Positions 51,974 to 60,038 of a stretch of DNA of 64,000 nt are shown here, piece after piece. The stretch is from Lysobacteraceae bacterium 2PB. GTDB taxonomy: Bacteria; Pseudomonadota; Gammaproteobacteria; Xanthomonadales; Xanthomonadaceae. Position 1 is the first letter of the stretch, and each line of letters opens with the position of its first letter. The notes below the pieces were generated by a model, which ran no database searches, was not told where the DNA came from, and saw only the letters and a program-made list of their open reading frames with translations. The DNA is taken from positions 1 through 64,000 of the forward strand of contig SCMT01000018.1 of the NCBI GenBank assembly GCA_005502915.1, given 5' to 3'. Position numbers and translations under genes: made by a program.

Positions 51974-52849
51974 TCAGAACCGGCCTTCCTGGTAGTCCAC
52001 GAACGCCTGCATCAGCTCTTCCTTCGTGTTCATCACGAAGGGCCCGTACTTGGCGACCGGTTCACGCAGCGGCCTGCCGGCGACCAGGATCGCGCGGGCA
52101 CCCGAGGCGCCCGCAGCCAGCGTCAGTCGCTCGCCGCCGCCGAGCACCCCGAGGGTGTGCGTCGCCAGCGGTCGCGCATCCGCGCCCTCGCCCACCGACA
52201 GCGCGCCTTCGAAGACGAAGACGAAGGCGTTGTGACCTTCCGGCAGCGTGGTCGACCAGGCCAGGCCGCGCGCGAGGTCGATGTCCAGGTACAGCGGCTC
52301 GGTGGCCGGCTGCACGATCGGGCCGGCGACCTCGCCGCCCTCGGCATCGGCGACGCGGCCGGCGATCACCTTGATCGACACGCCCTCGGCCGGATGCGCG
52401 ACCGGGATGCGGTCGGGCGCGAATTCCTGGTAGGCGGGCTCGCTCATCTTCAGCCGGGCCGGCAGGTTCACCCACAGCTGGAAACCGCGCATGCGGCCGG
52501 CCTCCTGCTCGGGCATTTCCGAATGCACCACGCCGCGCGCGGCGGTCATCCACTGCACCGCACCGGGCACCAGCAGGCCTTCGTTGCCGTGGTTGTCGCG
52601 ATGGCGCATGCGGCCGTCGAGCATGTAGGTCACGGTCTCGAACCCGCGATGCGGATGCTCCGGGAAACCGGCGATGTAGTCCTCGGCGCGGTCGGTCCCG
52701 AACTCGTCCAGCATCAGGAACGGGTCGAGGTCCGGCAGCTGCGGCGTGCCGATCACCCGACGCAGTTTCACGCCCGCCCCATCGGACGTGGGCATGCCCT
52801 GCACGGTGCGGATGACGCGGGCCGCGGACGGGGTGGCGGGATGCGACAT
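51974..52849 (-). CDS. Pirin family protein
   Basis: A 291-residue bicupin. The metal ligands of pirins are present (HPHRGFETVTYMLDG and ARGVVHSEMPEQE: His, His, His, Glu), and the C-terminal cupin is intact. Bacterial pirins may be quercetinases or stress-regulated proteins; no substrate can be assigned. The ATG at 52849 is followed by a Ser/Ala stretch before the core (VIRTVQGMPT...). Confidence 0.93.
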   Translation of the reverse strand: MSHPATPSAARVIRTVQGMPTSDGAGVKLRRVIGTPQLPDLDPFLMLDEFGTDRAEDYIAGFPEHPHRGFETVTYMLDGRMRHRDNHGNEGLLVPGAVQWMTAARGVVHSEMPEQEAGRMRGFQLWVNLPARLKMSEPAYQEFAPDRIPVAHPAEGVSIKVIAGRVADAEGGEVAGPIVQPATEPLYLDIDLARGLAWSTTLPEGHNAFVFVFEGALSVGEGADARPLATHTLGVLGGGERLTLAAGASGARAILVAGRPLREPVAKYGPFVMNTKEELMQAFVDYQEGRF

Positions 52850-52971
52850 GGAAACCTCCTCGGAATGAGCCTGCCGCAAGATGCGGGGCCACCTTGCGCC
52901 ATCCCAGCCGCACGACTGGGACGGATCGTTCCGGGCGACAGGTCCAGCCGGACAGCCGGCCAGACGCCTCC

Positions 52972-53787
52972 TCAGGCGTCCGGCTTCTTCGGTTTCAGCA
53001 GCATCTCCAACGCCTTGCCGGCAGCCGCGAAGGCGAAGGCGCCGGTGATGTGGGTCGCGGCACCGAGTCCGACGCCGCAGTCGAGCTTGAGCGCGGCGTC
53101 GGCACCAAGCTTGGGGCGCAGGCCGCAGACCGTGCCGTCGGCCTGCGGGTACTGCACGTTCTCCAGCGAATAGATCGCCGGCACGCCGAAATAACGCTGG
53201 TGATTCTTCGGGAAGTTGAACTCGGCGCGCAGCTTCTTGCGGATCAGCGCGAGCATGGCGTCATGCTCGGTGCGCGAGAGATCCCGCACGCGCACGAGGG
53301 TCGGATCAAGCCGTCCGCCGGCCGCGCCGACGGTGAGGATCGGCAGCTTGCGGCGCCGGCACCAGGCGATCGCCTCGACCTTGGTGCGGAAGCTGTCGCA
53401 GGCATCGATGACGAGGTCGTAGCCGCGCCCGAGGATCTCTTCGAGGTTCGACGGGGTGAGGAAGCTGGCGATCTCGTCGACCTGCATCGCCGGATTGATC
53501 GCGCGGCAGCGTTCGGCCATCGCCTGCGCCTTGCCCCGGCCGTACTGGCCCGCGAGCGCAGGCAACTGCCGGTTGGTGTTGGACACGCAGAGGTCGTCCG
53601 CGTCGACGAGGGTCAGCCGTCCCACCCCGCTGCGCGCCAGCGCCTCGACCACCCAGGATCCGACGCCGCCGAGGCCGATGACGGCGACGTGGCAGCGCGA
53701 GAAGCGCGCCAGCGCGCCAGCGCCGTAGAGCCGGTCGATGCCGGCGAAGCGTTCGGTCCAGGTGTCATCGAGGGTTGGCGTGGTCAT
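52972..53787 (-). CDS. tcdA: tRNA threonylcarbamoyladenosine dehydratase
   Basis: E1-like ATP-dependent enzyme that cyclises t6A37 of tRNA to ct6A. 271 residues: nucleotide-binding motif VIGLGGVGSWVVEALARSG, then LVDADDLCVSNTNRQ and YDLVIDACDSFRTKVEAI; SGWRRKTYH-like upstream sequence is outside the chosen start. The family end EMLLKPKKP is present. Divergent from the cytochrome gene. Confidence 0.95.
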   Translation of the reverse strand: MTTPTLDDTWTERFAGIDRLYGAGALARFSRCHVAVIGLGGVGSWVVEALARSGVGRLTLVDADDLCVSNTNRQLPALAGQYGRGKAQAMAERCRAINPAMQVDEIASFLTPSNLEEILGRGYDLVIDACDSFRTKVEAIAWCRRRKLPILTVGAAGGRLDPTLVRVRDLSRTEHDAMLALIRKKLRAEFNFPKNHQRYFGVPAIYSLENVQYPQADGTVCGLRPKLGADAALKLDCGVGLGAATHITGAFAFAAAGKALEMLLKPKKPDA

Positions 53788-53876
53788 GCCGGCGATTTTA
53801 CCGCGCCGGACGGCACGGACAGGCCCTGTCCGCCGGGCATGATATGTTTTCCGCCATCCAGAAAGGAGCCCCAGGC

Positions 53877-54317
53877 ATGTCGACCACCCCGGAAACAACC
53901 ACTGCGCCTTCCGCCTTCAAGCGCTATTTCTTCATGCTGCTGATCGGCATCGTGATCGGCGCGATCGCCACCGTGATGGTGCTCAACGCGCTCAATGCCC
54001 GGAAGGATCATTTCCACGACAGCGTGATGTACGTGCAGGAGTGGCACATGAAGCAGCTCGGCGGCAAGGCCGCGCAGAACCGCTGCAACGCCACCGACGT
54101 GATCCCGCATCTCAAGGCGCTGCGCACGATGGCCGACGACCTGGAGCGCGCGTTCCCGGGTCTGGCCGACGACGAGCGGTTCGTGAAGCAGGCCAGCGGC
54201 ATGCGCGCCACGCTCGACGCCGCGCTGAGCTCGCCGCCGCTGAACTGCGAGGGCGTCAACACGACCGTCGCGAAGATCGGCGAGAGCTGCAAGGGCTGCC
54301 ACCAGGATTTCAAGTGA
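53877..54317 (+). CDS. Membrane-anchored protein with a C-terminal c-type heme motif
   Basis: A 146-residue protein with an N-terminal membrane segment (FFMLLIGIVIGAIATVMVLNAL), a helical body with two unpaired cysteines and a single CKGCH at residues 139-143. A heme site at the very C-terminus, after a helix bundle, resembles class II cytochrome c'. AAAGGAG precedes the ATG. It would be matured by the Ccm proteins encoded in the same window. Function unknown; electron transfer or gas binding is possible. Confidence 0.8.
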   Translation: MSTTPETTTAPSAFKRYFFMLLIGIVIGAIATVMVLNALNARKDHFHDSVMYVQEWHMKQLGGKAAQNRCNATDVIPHLKALRTMADDLERAFPGLADDERFVKQASGMRATLDAALSSPPLNCEGVNTTVAKIGESCKGCHQDFK

Positions 54318-54346
54318 GTGACCCTCGGCGCGTTCGCAGCGATACA

Positions 54347-54369
54347 ACATAACGCGACACGACATAACG
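54347..54369. repeat. Direct repeat ACATAACG
   Basis: Two copies of ACATAACG (54347-54354 and 54362-54369), 15 bases apart, in a short AT-rich patch after the cytochrome gene. Possible operator or promoter element. Confidence 0.35.
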
Positions 54370-54399
54370 TATACATCGAGTGCGCATACGCATCGACCC

Positions 54400-54422
54400 A
54401 CGGCCCCGCATCGCGGGGCCGT
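54400..54422 (+). terminator. Terminator of the cytochrome gene
   Basis: A 10-bp perfect stem ACGGCCCCGC with an ATC loop, followed by TGCGTTTC. Confidence 0.75.
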
Positions 54423-54551
54423 TGCGTTTCGCCCATGCGCGACATCACGACTGCTGCATCGCAGCGTGCGCGATCGTGATCCGGCGACCATGATCGGCCG
54501 TCCGCCGATGGCGGATGTTCCGAATCACTTCAAATTTCCGGGGGCAACTGG

Positions 54552-55652
54552 ATGAAGTTCAACGCACTCACCACCATCGGCGCGACCACCGTGCTCGCCG
54601 CCGCCGTTTCCAGCGTGTTCGCATCGACGGACGCCGCATCGCGCTTCGAGCGCAACAACCCGCTGCGCGTCAGCGTGATGGCGCTGGGTGGCGGCCAGGT
54701 CGAGGTGACCGTCACCAACACCAGCCGCAAGACGGCGCGCATCCCGAACTGGCAGCTGCCGTCGGCCGCCGCCGAATCGAACCTCTTCGCGGTGAGCCGC
54801 GACGGCGAGGCGTTGCGCTTCGAAGGCCGGATGATCAAGCGCGGCGTGCCGACCGCAGCCGAGTACACGATCCTGCGCCCGGGCCGCAGCCATCGCGCCG
54901 TCGTCGACCTCGGCGCCATGTACGACCTGTCGCAGGCGGGCGACTACACCGTGACCTTCGCGGCGCCGCTGCAGTGGGCGTCGATGTCGGACGGCAAGCA
55001 GCTGCGCCACGCCAACGGCCGGGCGATGGTCGCGCAGGGCGCACCGATCCGGATGTGGGTGGACGCGTCGGCCGCGAAGATCGCGGGCGCGCAGGCGATC
55101 AACCGCGCCAAGCCGAGCGCCGGCGGCAGCGTGGTCGGCGGCGTCACCTACAAGGGCTGCAGCAGCACCCAGATCAGCGGCGCAGGCAACGCGGTGGCGG
55201 CCGCGCGCAACTATTCCGAGAACGCAAAGGGCTACCTGAACTCCGGCACCGCGGGCCCGCGCTACACCACCTGGTTCGGCGCATACACTTCGTCGCGCTA
55301 TTCCACAGCGAAGCAGCACTTCGCCAACATCGACGCGGCCATGGACCAGACCGGCGGCCAGATTACGATCAACTGCGGCTGCAGCCAGAACTACTACGCC
55401 TACGTCTACCCGAGCCGCCCGTACGAGATCTTCGTGTGCAAGGCGTTCTGGAGCGCGAACAACACCGGCACCGACTCGCGCGCGGGCACGCTGATCCACG
55501 AGATGAGCCATTTCAACGTGGTGGCCGGGACCGACGACCACGCTTATGGCCAGTCCGCTGCGAAGAATCTGGCGCTGACCGACCCGGCCCGCGCGCTCGA
55601 CAACGCCGACAACCACGAGTACTTCGCGGAAAACACCCCCTCGCAGAACTGA
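54552..55652 (+). CDS. M35-type metallo-endopeptidase, first copy
   Basis: A 366-residue secreted protease of the deuterolysin/peptidyl-Lys endopeptidase group. Signal peptide (residues 1 to about 25), a beta-sandwich propeptide-like domain (about 35-170; VEVTVTNTSRKTARIPNWQLP), and the aspzincin domain: LIHEMSHFNVVAGTDDHAYG with HEMSH at 316-320 and the third ligand in GTDDH (326-330), followed by DNADNHEYFAEN. Four cysteines flank the catalytic domain. It is probably a secreted digestive protease. A tandem copy follows. Confidence 0.93.
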   Translation: MKFNALTTIGATTVLAAAVSSVFASTDAASRFERNNPLRVSVMALGGGQVEVTVTNTSRKTARIPNWQLPSAAAESNLFAVSRDGEALRFEGRMIKRGVPTAAEYTILRPGRSHRAVVDLGAMYDLSQAGDYTVTFAAPLQWASMSDGKQLRHANGRAMVAQGAPIRMWVDASAAKIAGAQAINRAKPSAGGSVVGGVTYKGCSSTQISGAGNAVAAARNYSENAKGYLNSGTAGPRYTTWFGAYTSSRYSTAKQHFANIDAAMDQTGGQITINCGCSQNYYAYVYPSRPYEIFVCKAFWSANNTGTDSRAGTLIHEMSHFNVVAGTDDHAYGQSAAKNLALTDPARALDNADNHEYFAENTPSQN

Positions 55653-55671
55653 TCGCGCGGACGCGCCGACC

Positions 55672-55699
55672 ACGACGGCCTGCTCCGGCGGGCCGTCGT
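55672..55699 (+). terminator. Terminator of the first M35 gene
   Basis: A 9-bp stem ACGACGGCC / GGCCGTCGT with a 10-base loop, followed by CGTT. Confidence 0.65.
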
Positions 55700-55807
55700 C
55701 GTTCCGGGCGCCATTCCCCGCAGGCACGGGTCAGGCATAGGCGCCGCCCCCCGGTCGCGCTTATCATCGGAACCCACGCCGACCTGGCGCGCACTCCGGA
55801 TCCGCAC

Positions 55808-56902
55808 ATGCGCTTTTCGCCCAAGTCCCTTCTCGGTGGCGGCCTCGCCATCGCAGCCGTCGCCGCAGGCACCCTCGCCTCGGTCACCGCCGCGCCAGCA
55901 CGCCTGCCCGCCAACCCGGTACGCGTGAGCGTCCAGGCCCTGGGCCAGGACCGGGTGGAAGTCGTGGTGACCAACACCAGCCGCAAGACCCTGCGGATCC
56001 CGAAGTGGCAGCTGCCGTCCGCCGCCTTCGATTCCAACCTGTTCCGGATCAGCCGCGAGGGCGAGGAAATCCGCTTCCACGGCCGCATGATCAAGCGCGC
56101 CGCGCCGACGGTGTCCGATTTCGCGGTGCTGCGTCCGGGCCAGTCGCAGCGCAGCGTGGTCGAACTCGGCAAGATGTACGACCTCTCGAAGCCCGGCCTG
56201 TACACCGTCACCTACGCGACCTCGCTGCAGTACGCCTCGCTGTCCGGCGGGCCGCAGCTGCGCGCCGGCAACGGCGCCCCGCTGGTCGCACAGGCCGCGC
56301 CTATCCGCATTTCGCTGGACCGCGCCGTCGCCGCCGGCAGCCGGGTGAAGCCGGTCCTGCCGGCCAATCCGACGCTCTCGGATGTGGTGGGCATCAGCAC
56401 CGTCAGCTGCAGCAGCACGCAGATCAGCCAGATCAACCAGGCCGTGCTCTCGGCACGCAGCTATTCCGAGAATGCGAAGGGCTATCTCAACGGCGGCGCC
56501 ACCGGCGCGCGCTACACCAGCTGGTTCGGTGCGTATTCCTCCACGCGCTACGGCGATGTCAAACAGCACTTCGTGAACATCGACAAGGACCTTGACCAGA
56601 CCGGTGGCCAGGTCACCATCAACTGTGGCTGCAGCAGCAGCGCCTTCGCATACGTCTACAAGAACCAGCCGTACCAGATCTGGGTGTGCAACGCGTTCTG
56701 GAGTGCGCCGCTCATCGGCACCGACTCGAAGGCCGGCACGCTGATCCACGAGATGAGCCATTTCACCGTGGTGGCCGATACCGACGACCACGTCTACGGC
56801 CAAGCCGGCGCACGCAACCTGGCGAACACCAATCCGACCAATGCCGCAGACAACGCCGACAACCACGAGTATTTCGCGGAAAACACGCCCTTCGAGAACT
56901 GA
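55808..56902 (+). CDS. M35-type metallo-endopeptidase, second copy
   Basis: A 364-residue paralogue of the preceding gene with the same order: signal peptide (LLGGGLAIAAVAAGTLASVTAA), beta-sandwich domain (VEVVVTNTSRKTLRIPKWQLP), then LIHEMSHFTVVADTDDHVYG and DNADNHEYFAEN. It has ADTDDH where the first copy has AGTDDH, so the Gly of the GTXXD motif has become Asp. The ATG at 55808 follows a candidate TATCAT box (55762-55767). Confidence 0.93.
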   Translation: MRFSPKSLLGGGLAIAAVAAGTLASVTAAPARLPANPVRVSVQALGQDRVEVVVTNTSRKTLRIPKWQLPSAAFDSNLFRISREGEEIRFHGRMIKRAAPTVSDFAVLRPGQSQRSVVELGKMYDLSKPGLYTVTYATSLQYASLSGGPQLRAGNGAPLVAQAAPIRISLDRAVAAGSRVKPVLPANPTLSDVVGISTVSCSSTQISQINQAVLSARSYSENAKGYLNGGATGARYTSWFGAYSSTRYGDVKQHFVNIDKDLDQTGGQVTINCGCSSSAFAYVYKNQPYQIWVCNAFWSAPLIGTDSKAGTLIHEMSHFTVVADTDDHVYGQAGARNLANTNPTNAADNADNHEYFAENTPFEN

Positions 56903-56936
56903 TCGGGGATGAACCGCGCCCGGCATCGGGGGATCG

Positions 56937-56962
56937 CGACGGCCCGCTTCGGCGGGCCGTCG
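56937..56962 (+). terminator. Terminator of the second M35 gene
   Basis: An 11-bp stem CGACGGCCCGC with a stable TTCG tetraloop, followed by TCGTTACG. Its arms resemble the terminator of the first copy. Confidence 0.8.
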
Positions 56963-57107
56963 TCGTTACGGACGCCCGCCGCTGCGGAAGTCGGCACAAA
57001 TGGCCCCGATCATCGCCATTTCAAGCCCTGCCTCAACGCACATGCGGGACTCAGGCTGCCCGTGCCATGATCCGCGCCGTCCCTCCCAGCAACGGATCAC
57101 GCGTTCC

Positions 57108-57608
57108 ATGGATCTTTCGACCCTGTGGTACGTCCTCGCGGGCGTCCTGATCGTCGTCGGCCTGCTCGGCATCGTGCTGCCGGCCCTGCCCGGCCTGCCG
57201 CTGGTCTACGTCGGCATGCTGATCGCGGCCTGGAACAACGGGTTCGAGGCCATCGGCGTCTGGACCCTCGTCGTCCTCGGCGTGATGACGCTGTTCTCGT
57301 TCGCCATCGACATCTTCAGTACGGCGATCGGCGCCAAGCGCGTCGGCGCCAGCCGGAAGGCCGTCGTCGGCGCCGTGCTCGGCACGCTGGGCGGCCTGTT
57401 CTTCATGCCCATCGGCCTGTTCGTCGGCCCCTTCCTCGGCGCGCTGGCCGGTGAACTGATCCACCTGCGCCGCCTCGACCGCGACGGCTTCGGCCAGGCG
57501 ACGAAGGTCGGCGTGGCCACATGGGTGGGCATCGTGCTCGGGGTGGCGTTGAAGATCGCGCTGGCCTTCGCCATGCTGGCCCTGTTCGTCCTCGCCTGGT
57601 ACTTCTGA
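57108..57608 (+). CDS. DUF456 membrane protein
   Basis: A 166-residue protein of four or five hydrophobic segments, with the DUF456 pattern GIVLPALPGLPLVYVGMLIAAW, VDIFSTAIGAKRVGASRKAVVGAVLGTLGG and GPFLGALAGELI. Function unknown. It is followed three bases later by the MscS-type gene, probably as one transcript. Confidence 0.9.
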   Translation: MDLSTLWYVLAGVLIVVGLLGIVLPALPGLPLVYVGMLIAAWNNGFEAIGVWTLVVLGVMTLFSFAIDIFSTAIGAKRVGASRKAVVGAVLGTLGGLFFMPIGLFVGPFLGALAGELIHLRRLDRDGFGQATKVGVATWVGIVLGVALKIALAFAMLALFVLAWYF

Positions 57609-57611
57609 TCG

Positions 57612-58793
57612 ATGCACCGCCCTGTGTTTCCCTTCCGCCGTCTCGGCCTCGTCGCGCTGTTCGCGCTGCTGCTGTTCGCCATCGCCGTGCCGATGGCCAG
57701 CGCCTCGGGCGATGCCTGGACGCAGCTGCTGACCGGCAAGGTCGCGGCGACCAAACCCGCGGCCGCGCCGCAGCCGCCAGCGGCAGCCCTGCGCTGTGAC
57801 GTGCGCCACCTCGGCGACTGCGTCGAAACCCTGGTCGATACCGCCAACCTCGCCCTGGCGCGGCTGTTCCAGAAACTGCCGCTGCTCGTGCTGGGTGCGC
57901 TGGTCGTCCTGCTGACGCACTGGCTGTCGCGTTTCGTCGGCAACCGCCTGCACCTGCTGCGCATCCGCTCGCAGAACCCCTACATGAGCGGCCTCGTGCG
58001 CATGATCGTGCGCACCGCGATCATGCTGGTCGGCATCCTGATCGCGCTGGACGTGGTCGGTCTGACCTCGGTGGTCGGCGCGGTCCTCGGTTCCGCCGGC
58101 GTGGTCGGACTGGTCCTGGGCTTCGCGTTCCGCGACATCGCCGAGAATTACATCGCCGGCATCCTGCTCAGCGTGCGCCGTCCGTTCGAGCCGGGCGACC
58201 ACGTGATGATCGAGAATCGCGAAGGCAAGGTCATCGCGGTCAATTCGCGCGCGACGGTACTGATGACCATGGACGGCAACCACCTGCAGCTGCCGAACAG
58301 CCTGGTCTTCAAGTCGGTGGTGCTGAACTACAGCAAGAACCCGAAACGCCGCTTCGATTTCACGATGCTCATCGACGGCAGCCAGTCGATCCGCGAAGCG
58401 CAGACGCTCGCGCTCGAAGCGATCTCGAAGATCGAAGGCGTACTCGACGACCCGGCGCCCGCCTGGACCGTGGTCGAGTTCGGCGCGAACGGCATCCAGC
58501 TGAAATTCTTCGGCTGGGTCGACCAGCGCAACGCGGACCTGGGCAAGGTGCGCAGCGAAGCGATCCGCCAGGTGAAGGCTGCGTACCAGCGCTCGGAGAT
58601 CGAAAGCCCGCGTACGACGTACCACATCGTCGCCACCCGCAACCGCGATGCGGATGCGCTGGAAGCGGCCATCGAGCCCGCGCACAACGGCGTCGACACC
58701 TCCGTGAACCACGAACTCGACGTGCAGGTCGCGAACGCGATCCTCAACGACACCAACACCAACCTGCTCGATCCGGAGCCGACATCGCCATGA
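57612..58793 (+). CDS. MscS-type mechanosensitive ion channel
   Basis: Small-conductance mechanosensitive channel family, 393 residues. It starts with a signal-like segment, a short cysteine-containing loop (CDVRHLGDCVETL), then three membrane segments; the pore-lining helix includes VGAVLGSAGVVGLVLGFAFRDIAENYIAGILL. The beta domain (PFEPGDHVMIENREGKVIAVNSRATVL) and cytoplasmic alpha/beta domain follow. Releases solutes on osmotic downshock. The stop overlaps the next gene by four bases. Confidence 0.94.
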   Translation: MHRPVFPFRRLGLVALFALLLFAIAVPMASASGDAWTQLLTGKVAATKPAAAPQPPAAALRCDVRHLGDCVETLVDTANLALARLFQKLPLLVLGALVVLLTHWLSRFVGNRLHLLRIRSQNPYMSGLVRMIVRTAIMLVGILIALDVVGLTSVVGAVLGSAGVVGLVLGFAFRDIAENYIAGILLSVRRPFEPGDHVMIENREGKVIAVNSRATVLMTMDGNHLQLPNSLVFKSVVLNYSKNPKRRFDFTMLIDGSQSIREAQTLALEAISKIEGVLDDPAPAWTVVEFGANGIQLKFFGWVDQRNADLGKVRSEAIRQVKAAYQRSEIESPRTTYHIVATRNRDADALEAAIEPAHNGVDTSVNHELDVQVANAILNDTNTNLLDPEPTSP

Positions 58794-59317
58794 CGCACTT
58801 CGTAGGGAGCACCGCCGCCCTGAGCCTCCGGGTCGCCCTTGCACTGTCGGGCCTGTTCGGCGTCTCGATGCCCGTGCTCGCCGGATCGCCGCCCGCGACC
58901 GCCGCGCAGAAGACCGCGAACGGCCTCGACGCCGCCGCACGCGCACGCCTGGTGGGCGAGCACATGCTGACCCTGCAATGGCTTCGCTGGGGCGATCTCT
59001 CCGGCGCGGGCAAGGTCGTGGTCGAGGATGCCGGCGACACGCTGCCGATGCGGGGCGAACAGCGTGGTACCGGCGAAAACGCCGACGACTACGTGCGCCT
59101 CGACGGCCGGATCGTCGCCGCCAGCCGCGAAGGTTTCGTGTTCGAGGGCGAGATCCTCACCCGCGTGCACCACATCGCGAACGGCAGCGAATGCAGGCGC
59201 AGCGGCACCTTCACCTTCAAGGCCACCGGCAAGCGCCGGTACTGGCGCCTGCAGGAAATGGACAACCCCTGCGACAGCGCGACGGATTACGTGGACGTGT
59301 ATTTCCGGGGCATCTGA
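58790..59317 (+). CDS. Secreted hypothetical protein
   Basis: A 175-residue protein with a signal peptide (LRVALALSGLFGVSMPVLAG). It contains LQWLRWGDLSGAGKVVVEDAG, a GENADDYVRLDGRI segment and two cysteines (GSECRRSGTFTFKATGKRRYWRLQEMDNPC) that could form a disulfide. Homologues are hypothetical periplasmic proteins. Translationally coupled to the channel gene (ATGA). Confidence 0.72.
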   Translation: MTHFVGSTAALSLRVALALSGLFGVSMPVLAGSPPATAAQKTANGLDAAARARLVGEHMLTLQWLRWGDLSGAGKVVVEDAGDTLPMRGEQRGTGENADDYVRLDGRIVAASREGFVFEGEILTRVHHIANGSECRRSGTFTFKATGKRRYWRLQEMDNPCDSATDYVDVYFRGI

Positions 59318-59364
59318 TATGTCGTGGGCATGCGGACAGGACACGATTTGCTGAATCCTGCCCC

Positions 59365-59381
59365 CCATGCATCCTGCATGG
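59365..59381. repeat. Short palindrome between genes
   Basis: CCATGCA-TCC-TGCATGG, a 7-bp perfect hairpin, in the gap before the glycine-zipper lipoprotein; possibly a weak terminator. Confidence 0.4.
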
Positions 59382-59470
59382 TTCCTGACGATTCATGCGC
59401 GGCGGCGTACGGTCCGGGCACGCAGCGGCGACCTGCGTCGCTGCGATACGCAAACCGTCAGGAGGTCGAC

Positions 59471-59959
59471 ATGAACATGTCCAACGACAGCACGTCCATC
59501 AGGACGCCAATCCTTGCCGCAGCGCTCGCGATGTCCACGCTCGCGCTCGCCGGCTGCGCGACGTCGGGTGGCGCCAGCGGCTATTCCGGTTCCGGTTACG
59601 GCGGTTCGCAGACGGCGTGCTACGACTGCGGCACCGTGGTCCGGATCGAAGAGGGCAACGGCAGCCGCACGCCCAACGCCACGGGTGCGGTGGTCGGCGC
59701 GGTGATCGGCGGTCTCGCCGCACGCGAAATCGCCGACAACCAGACCGACAGCGAAGGTCGCAAGAACACGGCCACAGTGGCCGGTGCCGCAGCTGGCGGC
59801 GTCATCGGCAACGCCATCCAGAATCGCGTCGGCACGGGTTACAACATCTTCGTGCGGATGCGCGACGGTCGCGAGCGCGTCGTCTCGCAGGACGATCTCA
59901 ACGGCATCGCCGTCGGTTCGCGCGTCGAGATCCGCAATGGGCGCGCGCGCCTGATCTGA
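59471..59959 (+). CDS. Glycine-zipper lipoprotein (SlyB/PcpY-like)
   Basis: A 162-residue outer-membrane lipoprotein with lipobox LALAGC, a CYDCG motif, a glycine-zipper region (TGAVVGAVIGGLAAREIAD and TVAGAAAGGVIGNAIQNRVG) and a C-terminal beta domain (YNIFVRMRDGRERVVSQDDLNGIAVGSRVEI). Perfect AGGAGG before the ATG. Related proteins stabilise the envelope and respond to Mg2+ limitation. Confidence 0.9.
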   Translation: MNMSNDSTSIRTPILAAALAMSTLALAGCATSGGASGYSGSGYGGSQTACYDCGTVVRIEEGNGSRTPNATGAVVGAVIGGLAAREIADNQTDSEGRKNTATVAGAAAGGVIGNAIQNRVGTGYNIFVRMRDGRERVVSQDDLNGIAVGSRVEIRNGRARLI

Positions 59960-60038
59960 TGCTCTCGCGGCAAGCGGCCGATCAATGCGACGCGGATGCT
60001 GCGCCCGGTGATCCCGGGCGCAGCATCGCCGTCGACGG

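Noticed and set aside
54515-55800. Open frame overlapping the first M35 gene in another frame and reading into the second
   Set aside because: The first gene has an unbroken, motif-complete frame of its own; the other frame gives an Arg-rich product until the true start of the second gene at 55808.
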